Under the pieces are notes generated by a model. That model ran no database searches and was not told where the DNA came from. It worked only from the letters and a program-made list of their open reading frames with translations. This document shows positions 1 through 13,900 of a DNA stretch of 64,000 bases, piece by piece. Location of the stretch: contig OX459110.1 in NCBI GenBank assembly GCA_949775045.1, positions 9,929,741-9,993,740 on the forward strand, given 5' to 3'. Positions within the stretch are counted from its first letter, which is position 1. The number at the start of each line of letters is the position of its first letter. This DNA comes from Metridium senile. Taxonomy: Eukaryota > Cnidaria > Anthozoa > Actiniaria > Metridiidae. The position numbers and the translations under genes are program-made.

Positions 1-1015
1 ACTTATATACTGACCCATAATGCACCGCGACTATCCCTTGTTTATTGTTCCTTGCCGGCAAAATATCATCTTATGGCAATCTCGTTCCTCAATTTACATA
101 AATTACATTTTCAAGCAATTATTTATCCATATTTCGACAACATTTTAATTTACTTACATGGAAATGTTTTGAACATGTTCGGAATGTTTGCCATATTTAT
201 TTTTTTATACTATAATATTCAATATTTGAGTAGCCCTAGTCTATATGTACGAAGGTGAATAAGCATTTTCAAAAATACGAGTGTTTAAACAAAATTTCAG
301 CTGTTTCAGCGCATTTTAAAACCTTCGCAAAGAACGTGCTGTAAAAAATTCAGATTGCGATGGCGAACGTTAAAAATGAAAAATAATGCAAACGGACCTT
401 AATGTCTTCCCGCTCTAGTATTTTGCTAGTATATATTTTTTAATTTCGTCAAAAAAATAGCAAAAGAACTAATTTCGAACAAGTTCAAAAAGTTTGCTAT
501 ACATGATATTTTTGTTAAAAAAAATGATTTTCAAAAAATTGTTTTTACGAATATCCTAGATAACGTTGATTAACAATGCATACGAAGTTTCATAATTTTG
601 ACTATTGTTTTAGGCAGGTTTTCAGTACGTTCTCAAAGTTGATGTGATTTCAAAACTCAAGATTCTGAGTAAATGCTAGACTTGTACTAGACGTGCAATC
701 TTCGAAAATTTAACGAAAAACTAGAACGTGGTGGAGTTCTTATGGTGTACCAGCATAGAGGGTTCTTTACGGATCACCCCTTTTTTTGACGAGAAACCGG
801 AATAAAACAATTTTTTTCATATTTTGACCGAAAATTCTCCCTTTTTGAACCTCAACTTGAATAAAGCAAAAATGAATAGATGGAGAAGCACCAAAGTTTA
901 GGAGTGAAATATTTCATGGAAAACCCACAAAATCACAAAATATTTTTTTAAAAATCGGAAAAATATTAATTAAATTATCGGTCCGAACACGTTCATGGTG
1001 ATGTTCAAAAAATTT
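1..1015. other. No recognisable feature (probable PPP6R intron)
   Basis: AT-rich single-copy-looking sequence. Short open frames here lack any family signature. It lies upstream of the first PPP6R exon seen and is most simply intron. Confidence 0.5.
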
Positions 1016-1027
1016 CCGCGGATGCAT

Positions 1028-1460
1028 ATCATGGTGGTGATGAAGATGATGATGGTGGTGATGAAGATGATGATGGTGGTGATGAAGATGATGACATGGT
1101 GGTGGTGATGAAGATGATGATGGTGGTGATGAAGATGATGACATGGTGGTGGTGATGAAGATGATGATGATGGTGGTGATGAAGATGATGACATGGTGGT
1201 GGTGATGAAGATGATGACATGGTGGTGGTGATGAAGATGATGGTGGTGGTGATGAAGATGATGATGGTGGTGATGAAGATGATGATGGTGGTGATGAAGA
1301 TGATGACATGGTGGTGGTGATGTATGGCAATGGTAATAATAGATGATTGATGAAGATGGTGGTGATGATGATGATGGTGGTGATGAAGATGATAATGGTG
1401 GTGATGAAGATGGTGGTGATGAAGATGATGACATGGTGGTGATGTATGGCAATGGTCATG
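1028..1460. repeat. GAT/GGT minisatellite
   Basis: Units of about 15-21 bp built on GATGAAGATGATGATGGTG, with variable ATGACATGGTGG blocks. Decayed copies continue to about 1560. The length, a multiple of three, opens several frames on both strands; none is a gene. Confidence 0.9.
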
Positions 1461-1608
1461 ATGATGGTCATTATAATAGTGATGGGTTTGGTTGTGGTTA
1501 TAATGATGACAATGTTGATGATAAGTATGATTATAGTGATGATGATGATTGTGAGTGATGATGATGTTGTCAATAATGATGATACAAATGATTTTCAAGT
1601 GATGATAA

Positions 1609-1818
1609 ACAGGTTCCCATTTAAATATTTACTTTCCCATTTAAATCTGTACTTATGCAAATTGTGTTGATGTGTGCTAAACACACAGATCAACCAATCA
1701 GAGTATATTATTTCTGGAGTGAACTTCTCTGATTGGTTGACATCTGTGTGTAAAGCACACATCAACACATAAGTACAGATTTAAATGGGAAAGTACAGAT
1801 TTAAATGGGAACCTGTTA
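1609..1818. mobile_element. Palindromic element family A, copy 1 (MITE-like)
   Basis: An inverted-repeat element of about 210-230 bp with ends ACAGGTTCCCATTTAAAT / ATTTAAATGGGAACCTGT. The arms carry ATGCAAAT, AAACACACAGATCAACCAAT and a CCAATCAGAG box. No coding capacity, so probably a non-autonomous DNA element. It lies about 100 bp upstream of the exon at 1917. Confidence 0.8.
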
Positions 1819-1916
1819 ATAATACACAATGTACCAAGTATGGTGACAGTAAGTCATGTTGGGTTTCTTATGACATTGCTAAATATACAAACATAACATG
1901 CTATCTGTGTTACTAG

Positions 1917-4900
1917 GAGAGAAACAGTTGCTAGTCTACTGGATCACATGTTCCATGGTATCCATTGCCATAATGACTCTGCCCTTGTCAATGGAATCTT
2001 TGTACTACTAACGCTCCTTGAGGTCAAGAAAGGAATGTAAGTACTACAAATTGGTAACAATAAATATTATTTCACAAAGGAGAGGTGAATAATGACTGAG
2101 ACATAGTCGAGGTAGATATTATTTGCCAATTGAATAATAATGGAGACATAGTCGAGGTAGATATTATTTGCCAATTGAATAATAATGGAGACATAGTCAA
2201 GGTAAATATTATTTGCCAATTGAATAATAATGGAGACATAGTCGAGGTAAATATTATTTGCCAATTGAATAATAATGGAGACATAGTCGAGGTAAATATT
2301 ATTTGCCAATTGAATAATAATGGAGACATAGTCGAGGTAAATATTATTTGCCAATTGAATAATAATGGAGACATAGTCGAGGTAAATATTATTTGCCAAT
2401 TGAATAATAATGGAGACATAGTCGAGGTAAATATTATTTGCCAATTAAATAATAATGGAGACATAGTCGAGGTAAATATTATTTGCCAATTGAATAATAA
2501 TGGAGACATAGTCGAGGTAGATATTATTTGCCAATTGAATAATAATGGAGACATAGTCGAGGTAGATATTATTTGCCAATTGAATAATAACGGAGACATA
2601 GTCAAGGTAGATATTATTTGCCAATTGAATAATAATGGAGACATAGTCGAGGTAAATATTATTTGCCAAAGATGAGGTGAATAGTAACAAGTGAAACCAG
2701 GGTGACTTAAATATTATTTAATATAATCATCTGTGTGAAAATTAATAATAATAAGAATGTTGAATTATTTTCCAGGGGTGAAGGAGAAGAGCCTATGACA
2801 GCGTTAGATGCAGAACGGCTAGCTCAAGGTACTAAAGATACTAAAATATATAGCATCCTCACACAATATAATATATCGGTACTTAACATTATTTTGGTTG
2901 TTACATTAAATGTGAACGAGTTTGTTAAGTCTAGATTTAATTCAGATTTAGGTTATTAAGTTTAACTTTGATATATGAATGTAACATTGTTTCCTTTATT
3001 GAATTTGTTTAATTGACTTTGTCAGGTGTTAGTGCAACATTAGCAGCCTTGACTCCACGACTACAAGACTTCAATGATCTACTAACAGATCCACCTTTGG
3101 TATGTAAAAACAACAAATAAATGAATAAATAACAGAAAATAAATGAATAAATAAATAGACAAACAAACTACATTGAAGAAGATCTGTGCCAACAGATGAA
3201 AACATCTGTAAATCTAGAAGTCAGAGATAACAAATTACAGTTAACAGGTTCCAATCTAAATCTGTACTTTCCCATTTAAATCTGTACTTATGCAAATTGT
3301 GTCGATGTGTGCTAAACACACAGATCAACCAATCAGATTATATTATTTCTGAATTGAACTTCTCTGATTGGTTGATCTGTGTGTACTACTTATTGAAAGA
3401 CCCCAAGTCAAAAAATGACAATTTCAAGATGCCAGATATATACTGTCGAATTCTTGTTAATGATCTGATCGCGAGCATCGGCGCGCACACACAAAATTCA
3501 AATGCATGTACCACAACCATCATCACTGATGAAGGTCCGTGTTGATGGACTGAAATGTCTGATACTTTCAAGTCAGAGACAAAACGTAAAAAATTAATAA
3601 TAATGAATCCTGACTGCAATTTCAGAATTTTTAATGTTTGAAATATGTTTCTCTGTAAACAGATGAAGGCAATGTCTACTACAATAGGAACCCTTGATCC
3701 TCCACTTGGTAATGCACGATTACAAATAGCCAAACTAGTATCATCTATATTATCAACTAATGGTGATACTATCAACAAAGAACTAGCTAACCTAGGAACT
3801 GTCAGAATCTTATGGGTGAGTTATTGATAAGGAAAAGTACTATTATATAGCGTCGGTAGTTCAGCTAAAAGTAAGCTGGTCTCCCAGGAAGCCGACGGTG
3901 CGCTCTTTTCCCCCATCTCTCCATCAATGCTCTGTCTTACGGGTATTTAAAGCTACTCAAAGCCACACTGATTGGAAAGAAGTCGAAAAAAGTGTGAGGC
4001 CACTGGGGATCAAACTCGTAACCTCTCGCTCCAAAAGCTGCACACTAACCAAATTAGCTACGTGCACTTGTTGGCTTATTAGCACTCTTACTATAATGAA
4101 TTATTTTATTGTTCAATGAACATTTATTGTCCAAAAGTGAATAACAACTGAGATGGAATCAAGGTTATTATTCACTGAGTCTGAAGGGGATGATAGTTTT
4201 AGTAAATAATATATACAATATGAGTGGCTGATTTGTATGAGATATACAATAGCAAGTAACCAGCCGGCTTTTTTTGAAGAAAAACTGTTCATTTCTTATT
4301 TTTAGCTTGCAACATACTGTAGGTGACTATCGAGATTCAATAACATACTTATGCCACATTTGTAATCATTTATAAATTCTAAAAATATTTTAAATGAATG
4401 TGATATGAAGATTATACAGATCTCAAAGAGTGTTATCCTTTGACCATGAAAGATAACTCCCTTCTTAGATCATACTCAGCCTCATTCAATAACAATGCTA
4501 ATTATCATCAATTTAACTATCACAGGCCTGCAGCAGAGGGAGAGGCCAGGGGGCCTGGGACATTCCAGAGTTCTGCTTAATAACTTTTTAGCTAAAAAAC
4601 TCCAAATATAAAAGCCATTCAACTGGTTAATGTAGGAGATTTTTGGTGGTACGATAAAGATTTTGTAAGTCCGGCCTGTCCAGATTTTTTAGCCCTGCTA
4701 CAGTCCTATTCATCATCATCATATCATTGTTATCAATATCACCCTATATCTATTGTCTTTAGGGTTTAACATTTTTGTCTTTCTATTTAGGAATTATTTT
4801 TCAAGTATCCATGGAATAATTTTTTGCACACTCAAGTAGAAAAATGTATAAGTACAATACTGAATAATCCTCCAACAGAAGAAGATGGAGAATTACAGAC

Positions 4901-7900
4901 ACCTTTAGTAGAAACAGTGAGTATGGCAATAAAATGAGATTTTTTTTCTGTTTACGCCTTCCGTCCACATGTAAACTGTGTTTGTAGTCACATGATAGGC
5001 TCTCCAGACTGAGATTTTTGAAAACGGAGGTTTATTGTACAGCAAAAACTGAGTTTTTTTAATATTATGACGTCAGAGCAATCCATTCATATGTGTGTTT
5101 AATTAATTGTATAGACAGTAGCATTTCCGAATCGTTTTCGTGTATCCATGTGGATGCTATGTGTAGACACAGATCTTTTTGAATATGGAAAAAAACACCT
5201 TATTCAAAATTAAAACTAAAAAATAAATAAATGATTATTTATTTTACTTTAAACAAAGTTACATGACCCAAAATGCTTTTTGGTTTTGGAATTATTCAGT
5301 ATTCAGTATTGAATTTCGTAGACTGTTCAATTCACAAAGGAAATGCCCAAAGGCTCTGTTACCATAATCTATAATGTCTTTTGGTTGTTTCCCTAGAAAC
5401 ACTGTTACTGTCCACAATTACATGGTATATACTTTTGTTTTATTTTTGTAGCTTTTCAAAGACTGTAAGTGTATACAAAAAATATTAGATGCCTGGGAAG
5501 ATCCTGATCCAGAAATGTAAGGAAGCTTTTTTTCTACAAATAATCTCATTTTAAACAGTATGATCACTATTTGTGTCTTTGTTATCATTATTATTGTCAT
5601 CCTAGCTGTCATCCTAGCTGTCATCACTGTCACAATCATTATCATCACCATCACCATCACCAGTATCATAATTATCATTTGCATCATCATCACCATCATT
5701 GTGATCATCATAAACATCCAATGATGAGGATAATAATGATGTTGGTGATATTGTTAATGGTGATGATGACAATGAAAACTATTAAGACACCCATGATGGC
5801 ATCATCATCATCATCATCATCATGGCATTATCATTGACATCACCATCACCAGTATCATAATTATCATTTGCATCATCATCACCATCATTGTGATCATCAT
5901 AAACATCCAATGATGAGGATAATAATGATGTTGGTGATATTGTTAATGGTGATGATGACAATGACAACTATTAAGACACCCATGATGGTATCATCATCAC
6001 CATCACCATTATCATTATTATCATTGTGATTATCATCATCATCATCATCATCATAGGTATCATTGTTGTCATCTCCATAGTTGTCATCATCATCATCACC
6101 ATTATTATTATTAGCATCATGATCATAACTGTCATTACAATAGAATCACATTGTACTATAGTAAGCTGTTTTGTTTGTGTATAGTTTTTTTGTAAAACTC
6201 CTAATAACCTGACGTATCATTGTGTATGTTTCATGTATTACTCCCAATAACCTGCTTTGTTTGTGTATATTTTCTTGTATTACTTCTTATAACCTGCTTT
6301 GTTTGTGTCTGTTTTCTTGTATTACTTCTTATAACCTGCTTTGTTTGTGTATGTTTTCTTGTAGCACTCATTCACAAGCTAGACATAAAGGATACATGGG
6401 TCATCTTACCAACATCGCTAATTATATAGTGTATCACCGAGAAAAGGGAAAGAATAAAGATTTTATAGAAACTGTCTTTAATGGTAAGTTGATTAAAGTA
6501 ATGTTTAAAGTTCAACAATGAGGACTGGACAGGATTTCAAGTATGTGCAATTAGTTCCAGTCCGAGGCGCAGTCAAGGGTTTCAAAGTTCATCATGTGAC
6601 CTAATTTGAGACACCTAATTGGCTGACTACCTCATGAATAATTAATGAGTTTTTGAAGTATTTTTATCGTTGCATAATCTGGTTGCCTGAATGCTGAAAG
6701 TGCTTTTTTCAAGTGCTTATCGGAGACGAATTCAGACCAAAAGTTTTCCGGTTTTTGTGGTTACTCCGTTTTACGGAGTACCACTTTGTCATCACGCTGT
6801 GTAAGTCCGTCTGTAACAATAGAATGTGACGTCACGATAGATGACGTCTCTGCCCCAAGGCCTAGGTCGGTACGCGCAAATAAAGGTACTTTTATGTACT
6901 TTTAGTCGTTATTTCTTTTAAAAACTTAATCGATTAAGGAGATCCTATTTCAAGTTTTATCTGCCGGATAATTTTTTTATAAAGACGAGGATATCTTGGC
7001 CGGAATGATCCGCCGTTAGCGAAGTCCTTTCACAGAAGATGTGCCACGCCAGCAGAATTGCATTCGCTTCAGTATATTATCAAGCACTTTCAAACAGAAA
7101 TCTTGAGTTTATATTGATTAATGTGCTATTTTTGTTCTTCATAATGTCAGAGAACGTGACTTCCTTCACGAAGCCTACAAAGCGAACACCGTCAACACGA
7201 CATAAAAACATTCAGATCGGCCTGTCTGAAAACCACTCTCAACAGCCCAAATCGCCTCAAAAATTACACAAATTGCTTAAATAACTATCTATCTTTCTTT
7301 TTCTGACGTTGAATTTTCAAGAACAACTTCAAGTTTTCGAAGCATTCAAGTTTTCGAACTCTATATCCATTATCGCATGCTCAAATCTTCGTAGCGGCGC
7401 TTTAGGGGGAGGGGACGGGATGAAATGTCAACACTTTGTAACACAGGCATCCCGGTACATAGAAATATATGTCGAACAGATTCATACAGCCCAAAATCCA
7501 TCTTTATTTTCGTGACGTTTAATTGATAATAATGTTTCTGAGATTTAGTTTTCATTTTCTCAATAAAAACATTATGAAATTTGGGATAAGGACATTTCTC
7601 ATTAAAATAACCTAAAATTAGTCATAAATGATTTACGTGCATATGTTTATTTTTGTGCACATTTTAAACATTTTGTAAACATTAATCAACCAATTTAGTT
7701 CCTCCTCACCCTCGGGACTTTCCAAAGTAGCCGGGTTGGCCGCAGAAAAGAGGTATAGAATAGGTATATAGGAATAGATTTGGAGCTTTTTATTCTGACC
7801 GCCTAATAGAGGGTGACCACTTAATGGGTGACCGCTTAATAGAGGTACCACTGTATATGTATTGTGTATGATCTATGTATGATACATTATGAATAGCTGT

Positions 7901-10900
7901 TATTACAGTTATATGCAAATGATTTCAAACAATGGATTCAAATTGAGGCTTTCGGGCAAACCTATTGTTTTCGCCCGAAAGCCTCCACTTCAACCCATTG
8001 TTCAAAATCATTTGCATATAACTGTAATAACAGCTATTTTAATCCCTCAGAATCCCTTCTGTTCAGTAGCCCGAGTAATCGCTCACAGAGCGTCTAGTTT
8101 CCATTTAATCTAATTTTAAAGTAGGTCTATAATTATTTTTCTATTTATTTTAACTTCTACTCTAAATTCAAAAGCCACTCGAATAGCATTGCAGCATTTC
8201 ACTGCAGAAACTTATAGTATCATCATTTCTAACACTTAACTTAACTAAACAAGTGAGAGTAACCACATGAGCTCCTTGAGCTCCTTTAATTGAATCTTGC
8301 AAAGAGTCAAGAATTGAGATCACTGTTCTGTAAAATTGAACTGACAACATAAAATTATGTAATCTTTCTCTATGAGCCATTTGCTCTCTTACTGAAACAG
8401 AAATGGAAAATAGCGAGTAAACTAGTATAGGCTGTGTCAGTATTTGATACACACCGTAAAAAATAACTTTACTGACGTTTCGAGCTTAAGCCCTTCGTCT
8501 GAGTAAAAAATAGTTTATTGATGTATTGATTTGTTTTGTATTGATGTCCTATAGATATACCAGAGAAAGACAGGGATAAGTGGAATTCATTTGTGTCTGG
8601 AACCCTAGCAGAGATCAACAAAACAAACACCACAGAACTGGTATGTTTTTTTATATGGATGATTGTGATGATGATTAAGATACCGATAGTGATTGTTGAT
8701 GATGATGAAGATGATTATAATAGACAATGGTAATGATGCAATGCTGCTGCTGCTGCTGCTGATTATAATAATAATGTAAACTAGCATGATAGTGGTGATG
8801 ATAATGATTATAATAGTAATGATGCGATGATGATGGTGTTCATGATGATGATGATGATAATAATAATATAAACTAGCTAGGTGATGATAATGATGATGAT
8901 AATAATGATGCAATGATGATGGTGTTCATGATGATGATTAGGATGATTGTGATAATAAATAACAAGGATGATAGTGGTGATGATAATTGAAATGATGCAA
9001 TGATGATGGTGTTCATGATGATGATTAGGATGATTATAATAATAAATAACAAGGATGATAGTGGTGATGATAATAATGATAATTGTAATGATGCAATGAT
9101 GATGGTGTTCATGATGATGATTAGGATGATTATAATAATAAATAACAAGGATGATAGTGGTGATGATAATAATGATAATTGTAATGATGCAATGATGATG
9201 GTGTTCATGATGATGATTAGGATGATTATGATAATAAATAACAAGGATGATAGTGGTGATGATAATTGTAATGATGCAATGATGATGGTGTTCATGATGA
9301 TGATTAGGATGATTATGATAATAAATAACAAGGATTGATGGTGGTGATGATAATGATGATAATACTGAAATGATGCAATGATGATGGTGTTCATGATGAT
9401 GATTAGGATGATTATAATAATAAATAACAAGGATGATAGTAGTGATGATAATAATGATAATACTGTAATGATGCAATGATCATGTTGTTCATGATGATGA
9501 TTAGGATGATTATAATAATAAATAACAAGGATGATAGTGGTGATGATAATAATGATAATTGTAATGATGCAATGATGATGGTGTTCATGATGATTATGAT
9601 AATAATTAACAAGGATGATAGTAGTGATGATAATAATGATAATTGTAATGATGCAATGATGATGGTGTTCATGATGATGATTAGGATGATTATGATAATA
9701 AATAACAAGGATGATAGTGGTGATGATAATTGTAATGATGCAATGATGATGGTGTTCATGATGATGATTAGGATGATTATGATAATAAATAACAAGAATT
9801 TATGGTGGTGATGATAATGATGATAATACTGAAATGATGCAATGATGATGGTGTTCATGATGATGATGAAGGCAATTTTGATAATAAAAAGTATAACAGT
9901 TCTAATATAATTAGTAATAATGTGGTGTTAATTATCCTAAACATTCTATTTGTTTTCAGGTTGGACATCATCCATTGCAGTCATCATCAGATGATGATGA
10001 TGATGGCGGCTATAAACCAGTGCCATTCCTACCTAGTGAGACCTCACTACAACATGTAAGTACAATGGAAAAACTGTATATTAACTACATATTACAGTGC
10101 GAATCACAAAACTGTGGGCACCCAGAAATATTTTAGACATTGTTTATTGTTTGTTGAACAACTCAGAAACAACTATATTATCACCACAATAATTTTGACT
10201 GATGCATGTGTAGTATGATAAACGTTTTGTAGTTGGAGTTGTTTAACGAACAATCAACAATTTCTAAAATATTTCTGGTGCCCACAGTTTTGTGATTCGC
10301 ACTGTAAGACACCTTTACATTTTTCTTTGTTTTACCTACAGCATTACTACTTCCTTATTCACATTACTACTTCCCCTCCCCTCCCCTCGCATGTAATATT
10401 TGTATTAAGTTGACACAATGTCTTGGTGGTACCAAGTCCAACATTGATTGGCTGGGGAAGCAAAGGGGTGTGTTTACACACAACATGAATCCCTCCAAGC
10501 ATGTGTAATACAATAAGGATAAGTTATTTAGTCACATATAATTATTATCTAATTTGAAACAAGAGCAAAGTACATATCTATGGTGCTACCTATGATAAGG
10601 ATTTGTGCCCCTTGTGGATTGTATTTGAGAGATAGCAGGCCCCAAAATTAGCCTGCCTTAACAATTAGAACATTCAATATACAGGGGTGTTTGTGATATA
10701 CCAGAAATAAGGATAGGATATATCATTCAATTCCAATTGCTTTACTCCATACACAAGTTTGTTCAATGATTTAGAGGACTACCTCAAGGGTAGTTCTCCT
10801 GATGTATTGCAATACTGTAATATTAGGTCTTCTCCAACTATCAAATGCAGCAAATGACAGCAGACTTTATGGATACCTTTGGTCTAGATGGGGATGAATT

Positions 10901-13900
10901 CCAAGAACCTAATGATGCTATCACGTAAGTTATTGTTTAGAAATTATTAGTTGCTGAAGGCTAGGTGAATTTATTGAGGAAATTACATGTTTCTAAGGAA
11001 ATCAAAATAATACTAACAAAATAGAGCTTTGTCTATTATTTACAAAAAAATCTTCACTTTTAGACAACAACAGTTGTAAGTGATATACAAAATGCTGTAG
11101 GGAGGAAAATGGGGTTATAATTGTGGTGAAAAGAAATAAAATAAGAACAATAATAATGTAATTCTAGCATCTGTTCAACCACTTTTGTAGAGAGTTGCAT
11201 TGGTTAGTTTGGTTATTCTATCTCCTTTCAAACAAAGTTGATGGAGAGAATAGCAATTTGTGAACGGCGATTGCACTACCAAAAGGAACTGTGTGTCTTT
11301 GTATTGACTATTTATGCATCTTTTGTGGCAGAAAAAGAATTTACTGCATGACACCAGCCCCATATAGTAAAGAAGAGCTTAAAATTGATGAAACTGTGCT
11401 TAGCAATCCAGAAAAACACTAGGATATGTTGTATGCTGTTTGCCATTCACCGTTCAATCCATCAACATTTTTTTTAAATAAATGTTTTGAGATATGTACA
11501 TTGTATGTGTAAATTTTATTATAATATAAGACCTGATAATAATGTAATTTGTTGTTTAATTTCTTTGTTTAGATCGCAGTTTGACAGGATTGGGGATATT
11601 GGTTTTAATATCAATGCAAATGAAGATAATGTAAGTAGTGTTTACAACATGAGCGGCCGTGTTGTATCGGCAGATACAATCGCAAGCCGAAGGCGCGCGA
11701 TTGTATCGCCGATACAACACGGACGCGAATGTTGTAAACTACTTAAAAAATGTCTAGGTAAGCTCTTTCATATTTGACCAAAATTTTCAAGATTAAAATA
11801 AATTTTGCCGTAAAATTACCAGTTAAAACTTATGCAAATCAGGATATACAACACTAGTGTTGTATCAGATTTACAACACTCGTCATGGTCATGGTTTCTT
11901 TTGAAAATGTCTCATTAATTATTCATGAATTTTTTAAGCTGGAAAACTTTTATTTACAACAGGTTCCCATTTAAATCTGTACTTTCACATTTCAATCTGT
12001 GCTTATGCAAATTGTGTTTATGTGTGCTAAACACACAGATCAACCAATCAGAGTATATTATTTCTGAAGTGAACTTCTCTGATTGGTTGATCTGTGTGTT
12101 TTGCACACATCAACAAAATTTGCATAAGTACAGATTTAAATGGGAAGTACAGATTTAAATGGGAAGTACAGATTTAAATGGGAACCTGTTTTATACTGAT
12201 ATTGTTTTATGATTGTATTCTAACAATTATATCAAATTATTTGTTGCAGCCAAACTCAGCTTTGTTTGAAGCATGTTGTAATGAAAGAATACAACAGTTT
12301 GATGACAGTGGTAGTGATGAAGAGGTAATAAATATATTAGATGGAGTATGATGTGTAGGTAATAAATATATTAGATGGAGTATGATGTTATTAGTGATGG
12401 TGGTAGTGTCAGAGGAGGTAGTGTTGATTGTGAAAATTATGATAATGCTGATCACTATGATCACAATAAGGCTGACATTGATGATAATAGTGATAATGAT
12501 GACTATGATGATAATGATGACTATGATGATGACTGATGATGACTGATATGATAACGATGATGTTTATGATGATTATGCTGTGATAATAATGATTAGGATG
12601 ATGACTATGATGATAATGATGACTATGATGATGATTATGATGATGACTAATATGATAACGATGATGGTGATGACTGATGGCAATATTGTTGACAGTAATG
12701 ATAATGGTTATGATGATGACTAAGATGATAATGATGATGATGATTACTGATGACAATATGGTTGACAGTGATAATAATGATTAGGATGATGACTATGATG
12801 ATAATGATGACTATGATGATGAATATGATGATGACTAATATGATAACGATGATGGTGTCAGATGACTGATGGCAATATTGTTGACATTAATGATAATGGT
12901 TATGATGATGACTAAGACGATGATGATGATGACTGATGACAATATGGTTGACAGTGATAATAATGATGCTGATTTATTGATTAGGTAATAAGTGATGATA
13001 ATATTTTTCTGATTTTCAGGATGTTTGGGAGGAGAAAGAGCTAACATTTTCATCAGTTATTGAAAATAGAAAAAGGTAAACATGGATACTTTAAAATAAT
13101 GTGAATATAATGTACATAATTATTATGTTATCCCCAATAGTCCTTACCCAGAATTCACTTGGATGATCTCAAAACAATGGTTTCAGTTTCAAGTTGGGAT
13201 TGTCCTTGATAAATGAAAGGATCAAGTTCAGTCTCAACTTGGAGCCTTTGTTATGTGATCATTAAAGCTAAATTGGGGAAGTTCTATTCATCAATATATT
13301 TTTCCTATTTTTCTACTTTGATTGTTCATCCATCCATTCCTTTATTTAGCCATTCATCCATCCATTCATTCCTCCATTCATTCCTCCATTCATTCATTCA
13401 TCCATTCATTCATCCATTCCTTTATTTAGCCATTCATTCACCCATTCATTCATTCCTCCATACATTCCTCCATTCATTCATCCATCCATTCATTCATCCA
13501 TTCATTCATCCATCCATTCATTCCTCCATTCATTCCTCCATTCATTCATCCATCCATTCATTCATCCATTCCTTTATTTAGCCATTCATCCATCCATTCC
13601 TTTATTTAGCCATTCATCAATCCATTCATTCCTCCATACATTCCTCCATTCATTCCTCCATTCATTCATCTATTCCTTTATTTAGCCATTCATTCACCCA
13701 TTCATTCATTCCTCCATACATTCCTCCATTCATTCATTCATCCATTCATTCATCCATCCATCCATTCATTGGTCCACTCAATCACTTATCTATTCATTGA
13801 TTGATTGATTCATTAATTGATTCATCCTTCTATTCATTCATTCATTGATTCAGCTATTTGTTCATTGATTCATTCATTTGTCCATTTATTCATTTATTTA

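Noticed and set aside
52..258. 68-codon ORF near the left edge
   Set aside because: Ile/Phe/Tyr-rich AT-driven translation without family similarity.
2067..2690. Open frames of 125-190 codons and a CRISPR-like look
   Set aside because: The 45-bp units are contiguous with no unique spacers, so this is a tandem array; the frames arise because 45 is divisible by three.
6222..6521. 99-codon ORF covering the 6185 repeat
   Set aside because: Only its 3' part (6365-6483) is a real PPP6R exon; the Cys/Leu-rich start is translation of the intronic tandem repeat.
8168..8452. 94-codon minus-strand ORF in a PPP6R intron
   Set aside because: Composition is not absurd, but I recognise no family, no splice partners are visible, and it overlaps a family E repeat end.
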